A stretch of 64,000 nucleotides of DNA from UBA1672 sp050633505. GTDB lineage: Bacteria; Pseudomonadota; Alphaproteobacteria; Micavibrionales; Micavibrionaceae. Shown in pieces: positions 41,541 to 51,225 of this stretch (within the stretch, counting starts at the first letter, position 1; each line of letters begins with the position of its first letter). The stretch is taken from positions 62,001-126,000 of the forward strand of contig JBOEGQ010000002.1 in assembly GCA_050633505.1 (NCBI GenBank), read 5' to 3'. A model generated the notes under the pieces. The model was not told the DNA's origin. It saw only the letters and a list, made by a program, of their open reading frames with translations, and made no database searches. The translations under genes were made by a program, and so were the position numbers.

Positions 41541-44042
41541 TTAAACTCCAACCTTTACGGATAAAGACTGATCCGGGCTTTCAACAGATGTGTCTTGTGC
41601 CTGGAATATACTTTCAGGCCTTTGGGTTAGATCATTTTGAATCATATAATCACGGAACGCCTCTATCGTATTACCAGCCTCATGCCCACGAATAATAATA
41701 TCAGCATCATCGGTAAACGGCTCTTCTGTCTTTACCGTGATAACATCCCCCTCTGACACGTTTTCATATGCAAAAATATGGGTTGAATACATTGCATCAT
41801 TTAAATAAGGCATATCAAGCCGCGTCCCCGAAGGCCCCTGAATACTGGCTGTGCTGCGGTGCCCTCTTTCCTGCGGAATGGAAAGCGTCATCTTCCCCAA
41901 TGTCATATCGGCATCAATCGGAACTTTGTAAACATAGAGATCCTTGCCCTGCTCTCGCACAATGTCCGGCTCAATACCCTTAAATTGGACCTGCCGCTTC
42001 ATCTCTTCACTGGTATTATCTGTACGGTCTTTTATTATTTTCATGCGATCCAGATTTTCAATCCAACGGTCAACATCAATCATGCCCGTACCGGCACGTG
42101 GATGATGCGGTATACCTGCGGCGTTAATTTGAAATCTCGCCCAAGGAAGGCTTCCAACCGCGCCTTCTTTCAAATGCCCGTTCACATGTCCCTTATCATT
42201 CTTTTCCGAGACTTCCGGCATTTTATGTATATCAAAATCCTTAACCCGCAAATCCGTACTGTAATACGCGGCGGCCATAATCTCTTCATGTGTTAAATCA
42301 CCACCATAGGCCTTTGCAATCTGGTGATACTGCTCTGCCATATCAGGTGTTGAGAAAGATGTTCCCCGTATCGGCGCACCATTAACATCATGGATTGGCC
42401 CGGCACAAATATCGGCTCCGATACTGCTATATGCCGCGATAAACGGCACCCCATCTTGTTCATGAATTGCACCAACAGCCACACTTTTTGCGGCATGTGC
42501 ATCAGCGGTCGGAGCATAAAGATCGGGCGCAATCTCATAACCATTACCAATCCCTGCAAAGTTAATAACCTGATTTTGTTCCATCAGTTCAAATTCTTGC
42601 CGATCATATTCACTATAAAGACGCTCTGCCTTGTCGTATAACTCTTCCACTCTATCAGAAGGCACTGCCCCATGCTGTGGCGCATAACTTTTACTGAATA
42701 TAATTTCTCCATTTCGAGCTGCTTCTGATTGATAAAGCTTCAGTATTTCAGGCTGAACAATACGTCCAAGTTGCGGCGTAGAAATTGCGATAACATCATT
42801 ATCCGTTCTATCACCTGACAAGTGATAGGCAAGCTTACTGGCGATTTCAAACGTCTTTTCATGATGGCTACCACCAGATTCAATCACGGCCAAGGTGACA
42901 TCTTTCTCACGAGATAAGCCAAGCGGCGCAACAGAAGAGAAACTCTCCTTGAGTGGTATAATCAATTCATCACCCGGATAGATTGTCTCGTTCATATCAA
43001 AATTATTCAACTGTGCAATTGCACGCGCATCAAGAAATGGGTTCCCCTGACTATTGTATAATTGATCACGAAGCTTATACGCCCCCTTGGTCAGGGTTCC
43101 ACCATCAATAACCGTTCCTGTAATCATATGCACGCCGGTACTCGTCGGGATGTCCAACACCATACCCGGCTTTAAAGCACCACCATCCAGTTTATGATCT
43201 TCAGAAATACGGTCAACAATATCACGCACATTTGAAAAATCGGTATATGGCTGATAGCGTTCTGCGATCGCCCAGAGACTATCACCCTCCTGAACAATAT
43301 ATTGCGCATGCCCGATACGATGTATATCAAAGCCTTCATCATGGAATGTTTCTATACCGATATCCTTGTCACTCGAAACATGCATAGAAAAACCCTGAAG
43401 AAATTTATCCGTCTCTTCTACGGTAAACACGCCATGGCGTTCATACGCAGACATCAACCCCCGATGCAGCATGTAAGTGTTATAATCTTGATTATGATCT
43501 TGATAGGTAGACGCACTTCCATCACCTGAATGCAAATCATCCATATCCGGTTTCAATTCCGGAAAAGCATCCATTAAGACTTTTTGGCTTTGCGCATAAT
43601 TTTCCCATCGGGTACGAAAACCCGAAAAAGCTCTAATCCCTGTCCCTTGATAATAAATAGCCGAAGAAACATGATCCGTTGCAACATTCTTTAAATCCGC
43701 ATCATATGCCTGATTCAATAAATTAAAATCAATTCCGGTATCAATGGCCTTTTGCATTAACCGTGGATCATCAAACAGTCTTTGTGCTGTATAACGATAT
43801 ACCAAGACATATGGGTTTGCACCCGCATCTATATGAGATTGTAACGCTGTATCGAATTCTTCCGGACTATATTTTTTGTATTCTAAGAATAGATTACGCA
43901 GCTCCATCGTTGGGCTCTCACGGTCCAACTTATTGAACAGTGCCCTACTAACAGGTATATCTCCACCTAAGGTGCCACGAACTTCTTTTTCGAATTCCTC
44001 CAACCGTGGAGAAACATAGCGGTTATCCGCCTCCATACTCAA
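41541..44042 (-). CDS. LysM and subtilisin-like (S8) domain protein, atypical active site
   Basis: Protein of 833 residues without signal peptide. The N-terminal 240 residues are helical and unrecognised. A LysM domain at about 246-298 (YIVQEGDSLWAIAERYQPY to GMVLDIP) and a second LysM-like unit at about 330-364 (IYPGDELIIPL) suggest peptidoglycan or glycan binding. A subtilase-like core follows: VTLAVIESGG has Glu388 where the catalytic Asp is expected, HHEKTFEIA offers His394 only six residues later (far closer than in subtilisin), NFAGIGN may supply the oxyanion Asn, and GTSFSTPDMA holds Ser562. The C-terminal 150 residues look like a beta-rich domain. It may be a new S8 branch or an inactive one. 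No neighbour on the same strand. Confidence 0.65.
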   Translation of the reverse strand: MSMEADNRYVSPRLEEFEKEVRGTLGGDIPVSRALFNKLDRESPTMELRNLFLEYKKYSPEEFDTALQSHIDAGANPYVLVYRYTAQRLFDDPRLMQKAIDTGIDFNLLNQAYDADLKNVATDHVSSAIYYQGTGIRAFSGFRTRWENYAQSQKVLMDAFPELKPDMDDLHSGDGSASTYQDHNQDYNTYMLHRGLMSAYERHGVFTVEETDKFLQGFSMHVSSDKDIGIETFHDEGFDIHRIGHAQYIVQEGDSLWAIAERYQPYTDFSNVRDIVDRISEDHKLDGGALKPGMVLDIPTSTGVHMITGTVIDGGTLTKGAYKLRDQLYNSQGNPFLDARAIAQLNNFDMNETIYPGDELIIPLKESFSSVAPLGLSREKDVTLAVIESGGSHHEKTFEIASKLAYHLSGDRTDNDVIAISTPQLGRIVQPEILKLYQSEAARNGEIIFSKSYAPQHGAVPSDRVEELYDKAERLYSEYDRQEFELMEQNQVINFAGIGNGYEIAPDLYAPTADAHAAKSVAVGAIHEQDGVPFIAAYSSIGADICAGPIHDVNGAPIRGTSFSTPDMAEQYHQIAKAYGGDLTHEEIMAAAYYSTDLRVKDFDIHKMPEVSEKNDKGHVNGHLKEGAVGSLPWARFQINAAGIPHHPRAGTGMIDVDRWIENLDRMKIIKDRTDNTSEEMKRQVQFKGIEPDIVREQGKDLYVYKVPIDADMTLGKMTLSIPQERGHRSTASIQGPSGTRLDMPYLNDAMYSTHIFAYENVSEGDVITVKTEEPFTDDADIIIRGHEAGNTIEAFRDYMIQNDLTQRPESIFQAQDTSVESPDQSLSVKVGV

Positions 44043-44120
44043 CCATTCCCGTTTTCTTTTTTATTATTATTTATAAGCAGCCATTGCAGCTATACACAGT
44101 AAATTTACCATAAATTCAAG

Positions 44121-44930
44121 TCATTCCGCAAAAAATAATGTGAAAGGCGCAAAAACCTGCTTTCCGTCAATTTGCACTTGCGCAAACAACTTTAGGTAAC
44201 CCGCCTGTTCAGGCTCAATATGAAAGCGAAGCATTGGCCCGCCTCGTTCACTATCTGCCGTTGGCTCGCGCCCCATTGGATGAATATGCGCAATAGAATG
44301 ATAATCCCCATAAAAACCAACCATATGTGCAAATGCCCCCATCACAGGCTCTAGCACATCAACAGGATTTCCATCTTTGGAAATATTCATATTCGCAAAA
44401 ACTGCCTCACCATTTTTCAAATCACCTTCAACATCCAATACAAAATCATAGCCTTGTGATGACACCGTGTAGCTCTCCTTCTTATTTTCCGGTGCCTGAC
44501 AGTCCTCACCCCCCTTCAAATCGACTGGAATATAGGCTTGGTTTCCTCCCTTTGGCTTAATATCCACCCATACGCGGTAAGAGCAGGATGTTTGCGGTGT
44601 GAACGTGAAGCTATATATTCCGCGCATATGCATCTTTGGATGCTCATGGTGATAATCATTTAGCCCCGGTTCATTAATCAACAAATGAACCGGCTGCGTG
44701 TGGACGACCTCCAGATCGTCCACGGAAACAGCGCGCGCCTGTGCATCTTGAATATACAAATGCACCTGAACGGGCTGCCCTGCTATGAGCTTAACAGGTG
44801 CATTTGTCACACGAGACCCGGCAGTCCCCCCATGACCGCCGGATGCACCATGATCATGTCCTGCCCCCGCCCATACGGGAGAGGCCAGACCAAGGCATAT
44901 AGCTGAGGTTATAAAAAGGTTTTTAAACAT
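44121..44930 (-). CDS. Periplasmic metal-efflux accessory protein
   Basis: Secreted protein of 269 residues, last gene of the efflux operon. The start at 44930 has AGGAGG seven bases upstream and overlaps the end of the RND gene by 8 bases. Signal peptide to about residue 21, then GAGHDHGASGGHGG, a His-rich mature N-terminus. The rest is two beta-sandwich-like repeats with His clusters (NDYHHEHPKMHM, DYHSIAHIHPMG) that could bind metal. Similar proteins accompany copper/silver and zinc/cobalt efflux operons. The exact metal cannot be read from the sequence. Confidence 0.7.
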   Translation of the reverse strand: MFKNLFITSAICLGLASPVWAGAGHDHGASGGHGGTAGSRVTNAPVKLIAGQPVQVHLYIQDAQARAVSVDDLEVVHTQPVHLLINEPGLNDYHHEHPKMHMRGIYSFTFTPQTSCSYRVWVDIKPKGGNQAYIPVDLKGGEDCQAPENKKESYTVSSQGYDFVLDVEGDLKNGEAVFANMNISKDGNPVDVLEPVMGAFAHMVGFYGDYHSIAHIHPMGREPTADSERGGPMLRFHIEPEQAGYLKLFAQVQIDGKQVFAPFTLFFAE

Positions 44931-47900
44931 GCGCGTCCTCCTGCGATTGTGTTGCGTTATGAAGATATGCTGCTGATGCTTTTTCACCGAAATTAAAGAA
45001 CACAAGCGGCGTTACAATCAGGTTTAACAATGTTGAGCTGAATAACCCGGAGAAAATCACAGTCGCAACCGGACTTAAAATCTCCTTACCCGTTTCACCT
45101 GCGGCCAAAACAAACGGCGTCAATGCAAGTAACGCCGTAAGCGCCGTCATAACAACGGGGACAAGCCTTTCCTGCGTTCCGCGTTTGATCATATTCAGGT
45201 CAAAACGCTCTCCTTCATGCTGCATCAAATGCAGATAATGGGAAATCATCATAATCCCGTTTCGTGATGCAATACCTGTCAACGCAATAAAGCCCACCAT
45301 TGTTGCAATGGAAAACACACCGCCGGTCATGTAGATACCAATAACCGCCCCGATAAAGGATAACGGAATAGCCAACATAACCTGTAGGGTTAGAGAGACA
45401 CTACGGAAATGGGTATATAGCGCAAGAAACATCCCAAGCAATGAGAAAACACTCAATATCAGGATATTACGTTGCGCCGAGACCTGACTTTCGAACTGCC
45501 CGCCATAGCTAACATAATAGCCGGGTGGTAATTCAAGCTCCCTATCAAGAACCGCCTGAATATCTCGAACAACACTCACCACATCACGTCCTTGTGTATT
45601 TGCTTGGACGACCATGCGACGGCTGACGCTTTCACGGTTAATCAGGTTAGGCCCTTTTGCTTCTTCAATATTGGCAAACAAGCCAAGCGGCACAACATTA
45701 CCGCGCAAAGTATCAAATGGGATATTTGCAATCGCCTCCTTATCTTCGCGCGCTTCATCATTCAAGCGTAACACAACATCGAACAAACGATTACCGTCAA
45801 TGATACTGGTGACAGTCTCCCCTTGCAGGGCAAGTTCCGCATGTTCCGCCGCCTCACCGATCATCACACCATGTTGGCGTGCCTTATCACGGTCAAAATT
45901 AACGTGAATTTGCGGAATGAGAAGCTGTTGTTCCATTTGCAAATCGGCGACACCGTCCACACCTTGCATCAATGCCTGCACTTCTGCCGCCTTTTGACGC
46001 AAAATATTGAGATCATCCCCAAAGATTTTCACGGCGATCTGCGCACGAATACCAGAGGTAATAAAGTCAATCCGGTGCGAAATTGGCTGCCCGATATTGA
46101 TAATAACACCGGGAATCGAGCCAAGATTTTCACGGATATCGGCAACGACTTCTTCCTTATGACGACCACCGGAGTTAAGCGTGACTTCCAGCTCGGTATT
46201 ATTCACACCAAGTGCATGCTCATCTTCTTCTGCGCGTCCCGTTCTACGACCGGTATTGGCCACCTCGGGAATTTCATGCATAAGGTTCTCTGCCAAGATA
46301 CCAAGCCTGTTAGACTCCGCCAAGGATGTCCCGGGAGGCAATGTCACGTTAATTGTGAAGCTACCCTCATTAAATTCAGGTAAAAATTCACGCCCGAATG
46401 TCGGTACCAACATCATCGCACCTAAGAAAAGCAAAACAACAACGCCCAAAACGGTTTTGGCACGCGGTAAAGCAAAACGAAGAATAGCCGCATGCACAGA
46501 TTTTAAACCGCGCACAAGCCAACCGTCATTCTCATGCTCCATCCGTTTCATCTTCGGTAAAAGATAGGAACAAAGCGCCGGTGTCACCGTCAAGGAAACC
46601 AACAGAGATGCCGCAATCGATGTGATATAGGCAACGCCCAACGGCACGAATATCTTACCCTCAATCCCACTCAAGGAGAATAACGGCAAGAACACCAAAA
46701 TGACGATCATGCTTGCGAATACAATTGAATTTCGAATCTCTTTGGATGCCTCAAACACAACACGTAAAGATGGCTTAGGCTTCTTCGCATGTTTGTTTTC
46801 ACGTAAACGCCTAAAGACATTTTCCACATCAACGATGGCATCATCGACCAACTCCCCAATCGCGACAGCCAAGCCACCAAGTGTCATTGTATTAATGCTC
46901 ATCCCCAAAAACTTGAAAATGATAAATGTCACAACAAAGGAAAGTGGAATCGCCACCAACGTAATCGCCGTTGTCCTGAAATTCAGCAAAAACAAGAACA
47001 GAATAATCGCCACCAAGATAGACCCATCACGCAACGCCTCAATAATGTTATCAATTGCGTGTTCGATAAAGTCCGCCTGTTTAAATATCTCTGCATTTAA
47101 AACAACACCTTCAGGCAACGTTTTTTCAATTGAAATAAGCTCTGCTTCAATCTGTTTTGTTAACCCAATTGTATCCGTTCCGGGCTGTTTGGAAATCGCC
47201 AAAAGAACACCAGGGCGTCCGTTAACAGACGCATCACCACGCTTTGATATGGGCCCTGCAAGCTTTACCTCTGCAATATCGGCCAAGGTCAAGGCAGGCA
47301 TGTCAGGTGATACATCCTTTGCAATAACGCTTTTTTCCAAATCTTCAATAGATCGAATACGCCCGAGATTGCGAATACTATGCTCTTTATATGGTTCTAA
47401 CAGGAATCCACCCGTTGTATTCACATTCGCATTTTCAAGAGCCTCACGCACCTGATGCATGGTCACACCATGGGTCAACATTTTTTGCGGATCAGCTAAA
47501 ACATGGTACTGCTTTGCATCACCACCAATGGCGGTAATTTTTGAAACACCACTAATCCCAAGCAAGCGTTGCTTAACATCCCATTCTGCAATTGTCCGTA
47601 GATCAAGCGGTGAGACCTCCTGCGTTTCAGAAGTAATCCCGATAAACATGATCTCCCCCATAATGGAAGATACAGGCCCCATGATCGATTTCACGTTGTC
47701 GGGTAGTCCCCCCGATACCTGATTCATTTTCTCGCCAACAATCTGACGAGCCAGATAGATATCCTTATCCCAATCAAATTCGACATAAACGATGGAAAAA
47801 CCAATAGATGACGATGATCGAACGCGCACAACGCCGCTGGCTCCGTTCATGGCCGCTTCAATTGGAAATGTAACCAGCGTTTCCACTTCTTCAGGCGCCA

Positions 47901-48066
47901 AACCATGCGCCTCTGTGATAATTGTTACAGTCGGACGATTCAGGTCCGGGAATACATCCACCGGAAGTGAACGTACCACCTGAAACCCATACACCAACAT
48001 TAATGATGCCACAGTAATGACCAATAAACGGTAATTCAAGGCAAAACGAATAATATGATCAAACAT
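44923..48066 (-). CDS. Heavy-metal efflux RND transporter (CusA/CzcA family)
   Basis: Inner-membrane proton-driven pump of 1047 residues, the trimeric core of a tripartite efflux system. RND layout: first membrane helix, large periplasmic loop (about 35-335), helices 2-6, a second periplasmic loop, helices 8-12. FALNYRLLVITVASLMLVYG, PVDVFPDLNRPTV, TLGGLAVAIGELVDDAIVDVEN with the proton-relay acids, and TRNGIMM-type SRNGIMMISHY mark the HME subfamily. Copper/silver versus divalent-metal specificity is not resolved. Upstream lie the fusion protein (23-base gap) and the outer-membrane channel. Confidence 0.93.
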   Translation of the reverse strand: MFDHIIRFALNYRLLVITVASLMLVYGFQVVRSLPVDVFPDLNRPTVTIITEAHGLAPEEVETLVTFPIEAAMNGASGVVRVRSSSSIGFSIVYVEFDWDKDIYLARQIVGEKMNQVSGGLPDNVKSIMGPVSSIMGEIMFIGITSETQEVSPLDLRTIAEWDVKQRLLGISGVSKITAIGGDAKQYHVLADPQKMLTHGVTMHQVREALENANVNTTGGFLLEPYKEHSIRNLGRIRSIEDLEKSVIAKDVSPDMPALTLADIAEVKLAGPISKRGDASVNGRPGVLLAISKQPGTDTIGLTKQIEAELISIEKTLPEGVVLNAEIFKQADFIEHAIDNIIEALRDGSILVAIILFLFLLNFRTTAITLVAIPLSFVVTFIIFKFLGMSINTMTLGGLAVAIGELVDDAIVDVENVFRRLRENKHAKKPKPSLRVVFEASKEIRNSIVFASMIVILVFLPLFSLSGIEGKIFVPLGVAYITSIAASLLVSLTVTPALCSYLLPKMKRMEHENDGWLVRGLKSVHAAILRFALPRAKTVLGVVVLLFLGAMMLVPTFGREFLPEFNEGSFTINVTLPPGTSLAESNRLGILAENLMHEIPEVANTGRRTGRAEEDEHALGVNNTELEVTLNSGGRHKEEVVADIRENLGSIPGVIINIGQPISHRIDFITSGIRAQIAVKIFGDDLNILRQKAAEVQALMQGVDGVADLQMEQQLLIPQIHVNFDRDKARQHGVMIGEAAEHAELALQGETVTSIIDGNRLFDVVLRLNDEAREDKEAIANIPFDTLRGNVVPLGLFANIEEAKGPNLINRESVSRRMVVQANTQGRDVVSVVRDIQAVLDRELELPPGYYVSYGGQFESQVSAQRNILILSVFSLLGMFLALYTHFRSVSLTLQVMLAIPLSFIGAVIGIYMTGGVFSIATMVGFIALTGIASRNGIMMISHYLHLMQHEGERFDLNMIKRGTQERLVPVVMTALTALLALTPFVLAAGETGKEILSPVATVIFSGLFSSTLLNLIVTPLVFFNFGEKASAAYLHNATQSQEDAHV

Positions 48067-48089
48067 AATATAATAACCTTTCCCTTAAA

Positions 48090-49217
48090 TTAATGCTTAT
48101 GGCCATGGGATTCAGAAGAATCCTCGGGCTTATTGTTGTTAGACTCAGACGACTCTTGATGATCATGACCATCATCGTGTGAATGACCTTCCCGCTCATC
48201 ATGACTTTTAGGTTTCACGGCATCTTCATGCGCGTGCCCATCATCATGTGAATGACCATCTTGTTCATCATGGCCGCCCTCATCATGGTCATGTTCCTGA
48301 ATACCGCCAATCGACATATATTGAAGTTGGTAATTCCCGCGTGTAACAACCTGCTCATCCGGGAAAATCCCATCAATGATTTGAACGTGATGGCTACTCT
48401 TTACGCCTAATGTGACATCACGGCGCTCCACAGAATTCCCCTTAATCACATAGACGAAGTAAGAGGCAACCTCCCCTAGAACGGCACGTTTCGGAATAGA
48501 TAAAACAGGAATATTCTCGCCCGTGAAAACCTCCATCGTGCCCTGTAACCCCGGCTGAACATCACCATCAGGCGTATCAATTAAGGCATAGACCGAAAAT
48601 GTCCTGCTTTCCGGGTCAATAACACGATTAATCCGCTGCACCACGCCATCAAAGTGGCTGTCTGGCATGATATCAAGGTGAATTTCCGCATTTTGCCCTA
48701 CATCCAGTGCCTGAATATTCGGCGTTTCATATGCCACACCACGGACAAGCATTTGCGAAGGATCACCAATCTGCATAATATCATCACCGGTTTGAACAAT
48801 TTCTCCTAAACCGGCACTGACATTCAAGACAAAACCATCTATTGATGCCCTTAACACAACTTGCTGCGTTCCGACATTAACAGGCTGGAGCTTAACCAAG
48901 GGCTGTCCCTTTTTAACCTTCTCACCGACTTTGACATTAATATCAATAACTTTCCCTTCAAAGTGTGGAGAAACAGACGACTTCCGTTCTGGCAACAGCT
49001 CAGTAAAGGCGAGCATATCAACAGTTTCCTGCATTGGCAGAAACTTCACAGGTGCCGATTTAATACCAAGGTTGGTCATTTGTTGATCGGTCAAATCAAA
49101 GTGATTGGCCGGCCCCGCATTCCCTGCAAATGCACTTTCCCCATGGTCATGCCCTGCCCCCGCATATACGGGTGAGACAAAAGTAGTACTCATTAAAGCA
49201 ATTAAAATATATTTCAT
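48090..49217 (-). CDS. Efflux membrane-fusion protein with His-rich tail (CusB/CzcB family)
   Basis: Periplasmic adaptor of 375 residues. Signal peptide to about residue 19, then GAGHDHGESAF; a barrel-sandwich/lipoyl hybrid (SVSPHFEGKVIDINVKVGEK, VLNVSAGLGEIVQTGD), beta-barrel and membrane-proximal domains; and a C-terminal tail of about 65 residues packed with His, Asp and Glu (GHSHDDGHAHED, GHSHDDGHDHQ) that should bind several metal ions. It starts two bases after the channel gene; GGAGAAA precedes the ATG. It may hand metal to the pump, as CusB does. Confidence 0.92.
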   Translation of the reverse strand: MKYILIALMSTTFVSPVYAGAGHDHGESAFAGNAGPANHFDLTDQQMTNLGIKSAPVKFLPMQETVDMLAFTELLPERKSSVSPHFEGKVIDINVKVGEKVKKGQPLVKLQPVNVGTQQVVLRASIDGFVLNVSAGLGEIVQTGDDIMQIGDPSQMLVRGVAYETPNIQALDVGQNAEIHLDIMPDSHFDGVVQRINRVIDPESRTFSVYALIDTPDGDVQPGLQGTMEVFTGENIPVLSIPKRAVLGEVASYFVYVIKGNSVERRDVTLGVKSSHHVQIIDGIFPDEQVVTRGNYQLQYMSIGGIQEHDHDEGGHDEQDGHSHDDGHAHEDAVKPKSHDEREGHSHDDGHDHQESSESNNNKPEDSSESHGHKH

Positions 49218-49219
49218 GA

Positions 49220-50443
49220 TTATTTCTCCAAATTCATTAGTGTTGAGCCAATCAGGCTTTCAAGCGCGATACGCGCATCAATAGATTCAAGATAAGATTG
49301 TAAGGATTCCTGCTGCACGCTGGTTATGCGCTCTCGCATTTGAAACAGGTCAAGAATGGATGCCTGCCCGTTCTCAAACTTCCGATCCATAAGCTTTTGC
49401 ACATCATCCCATGAAGGCACAATTTTATTACGGTAGGTTGATGCAGATGCCTGCGTGGCCTTGGCTTGCTCATAGGTCACCGCCAAAAAATTCGCATAGT
49501 TATATTCATTCAACGCATTCAGTTGGCTTTTCACCAATTGTCGTTCAATCATTGCCTTGGCAATATCAGCTCGTCCACGATTCCATACAGGGATGGCCAC
49601 ATTAACTCCCAAGACAAGAGATGTACTGCCCTCATCAAAATCTCGTTCCAAAACGGCACGTGGCGTAAACTCAGAAAGACCGGCGTCTTTACGGGCAAGC
49701 GCATAACGTCTATCTGCCAAGACCTTACGGCTCTCTAATAATGCCTTTACACTCGCCTCTCCACCAGAGACAGAAGATAGTCCCCCCAGAGCTGGAATAT
49801 GCGGGCTTATCGGGCGCGAGGCCTCAAACCCACGTTGCGCCATACCTGCACTACGCAATAAATTGGCTGCGGCGGCGGATTTTTGTGCACGTAAGGTACG
49901 AAGTTGTTCCCCCAGCCTCAATGCCTCAGCCTTAAATATTTGTGCATCTGATGCATCAACAAAACCACTTAACGCAGCCTCAGTGATCAATTTCTGCTTA
50001 TCTTGGGCGTAAGACACATTCCTAGAAAGAAGCTTTTCCTGCTCTTGCAATGCCCAATATGATGCATAGGCGCGCGTTAACGCATGAACAAGGGCAAGCT
50101 TCTGCGCCTTATATTCAATACGACGTGCCTGCCTTAAACTATCGGCGTAGGCCTGTCTGGTTCCAAAATCAGAAAGGCGTAACGGCTGTTCAATCTCAAT
50201 CTCGACAGAGCGTGATGCATCTTTTTCAAATGCCGTTAAATCAACCTGTATTGTTGGGTTTTCCAATGCCTCAATCTCAACAGCCTCCCCTTCAACATCG
50301 GCAGTATCTTTTACAATACGCAATGCCTCCGGACTATTTTGTAAAGCTTGTTGAATAAACGTCTCAAGCGATAGCGTTTCCGCTTTTGCTTGTTGGCTTG
50401 TGGCAACCATTGCCACAAATACCAAAGTATGAAGATATTTCAT
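49220..50443 (-). CDS. Outer-membrane efflux channel (TolC/CusC family)
   Basis: Outer-membrane factor of 407 residues. A signal peptide (to about residue 21, QQAKA), then two repeats of long periplasmic helices and short barrel strands: LETFIQQALQNSPEAL, VEIEIEQPLRLSDFGTRQAY, and in the second repeat VLGVNVAIPVWNRGRADIAKA. These are the typical repeat-end motifs of the family. First gene of the operon with the fusion protein, pump and accessory protein. Confidence 0.92.
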   Translation of the reverse strand: MKYLHTLVFVAMVATSQQAKAETLSLETFIQQALQNSPEALRIVKDTADVEGEAVEIEALENPTIQVDLTAFEKDASRSVEIEIEQPLRLSDFGTRQAYADSLRQARRIEYKAQKLALVHALTRAYASYWALQEQEKLLSRNVSYAQDKQKLITEAALSGFVDASDAQIFKAEALRLGEQLRTLRAQKSAAAANLLRSAGMAQRGFEASRPISPHIPALGGLSSVSGGEASVKALLESRKVLADRRYALARKDAGLSEFTPRAVLERDFDEGSTSLVLGVNVAIPVWNRGRADIAKAMIERQLVKSQLNALNEYNYANFLAVTYEQAKATQASASTYRNKIVPSWDDVQKLMDRKFENGQASILDLFQMRERITSVQQESLQSYLESIDARIALESLIGSTLMNLEK

Positions 50444-50535
50444 CTTTTATATTCCATTTTTAAATTCCATAGTCAAATCAAGCCTTTATTGAAAAAAGCT
50501 CATATTAAAGTGCAGGCACAATTCACCTGTGAAAT

Positions 50536-50859
50536 TTAAGAACGGGGTGGTCGGTATAAGGAATCTGTATCACGTGAATGATAGTGATCAGAGTGCAATG
50601 GCGCGCTCTTTGCGCCTAATGAGAACAAAGTATCCTTTGGTGTTGATAATTCCACCATTGTATGAACATGAGAACAACAGCAATCATCACATTGTCCTGA
50701 CTCATGTTCATGATCAGGGGGACAATGTTCCCCCCCTTGCGTATCATCAGCCGCGTCGTGATGCATACATGCGTGCATTTCCGTCGCAGCAGATACCGAG
50801 CTGGCGAAGCTTCCGACAGAAAAAACAAACAATAATGCGGCAAAAAATAAAATACGCAT
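50536..50859 (-). CDS. Small His/Cys-rich secreted protein upstream of efflux operon (CzcI-like)
   Basis: Protein of 107 residues with a signal peptide (MRILFFAALLFVFSVGSFA) and a mature part rich in His, Cys and Asp: MHACMHHDAADD, GEHCPPDHEHESGQCDDCCC, SHVHTM, HSDHYHSRD. It resembles the small CzcI/DUF2946-type proteins found at the head of metal-resistance operons. Likely binds the effluxed metal in the periplasm; a regulatory role is possible. The plus-strand frame over the same bases is a shadow. It is 92 bases upstream of the channel gene. Confidence 0.6.
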   Translation of the reverse strand: MRILFFAALLFVFSVGSFASSVSAATEMHACMHHDAADDTQGGEHCPPDHEHESGQCDDCCCSHVHTMVELSTPKDTLFSLGAKSAPLHSDHYHSRDTDSLYRPPRS

Positions 50860-51225
50860 GGCAAACATCATATACTGAAATTATTAAAAAAAGAATATCT
50901 TTTTATAAAATCGACAAAATCCGAAAGCAGATTTTATCAGAAATCCCGGAAACACATAATCTATCAACCTTGCTTAATTCCCATTTATCTCAACGAATCA
51001 TCTCCTTCGCCAAAGAAACAATTATAATATGAATACACCGGAAACCACACAACTTAAGGGAACGCATCTAATATGGCAGAAATAAACAAGCTACACGTCA
51101 AAGGTTTCAACGCATCCACTTGAAATCAAGCGATTTTTAGAATTACACAATAATTCTTTTATTAATGAAAATAACCTCAAGTTGAATACAATGGGTGACT
51201 GCACTTCAAAAGTGAGGGGAACCAC
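50860..51225. other. Intergenic region before the porin, with several inverted repeats
   Basis: No gene is convincing here. Inverted repeats seen: AAAAAGA/TCTTTTT (50889-50905), AAAATC/GATTTT (50917-50936), CTTGA-AA-TCAAG (51119-51130) and AGAATTA-N5-TAATTCT (51139-51157). The region must hold the promoters for the His/Cys-rich gene (minus) and the porin (plus). GTGAGGGGA forms the porin ribosome site. Confidence 0.4.
51119..51157 (+). promoter_or_regulatory. Paired palindromes upstream of the porin
   Basis: CTTGA-AA-TCAAG at 51119-51130 and AGAATTA-CACAA-TAATTCT at 51139-51157, 70-107 bases before the porin start. The second is followed by TTTTATT, so it could also be a weak attenuator. Confidence 0.35.

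Noticed and set aside
46700..47455. Long plus-strand frame (251 codons) inside the RND pump gene
   Set aside because: It is antisense to a well-conserved pump sequence and has no recognisable product; long shadows are expected opposite such genes.
50529..51032. Plus-strand frame of 167 codons opposite the His/Cys-rich gene
   Set aside because: It lacks domain features and overlaps a minus-strand gene with a clear signal peptide and metal-binding residues; its His-rich part is an antisense echo of that gene.
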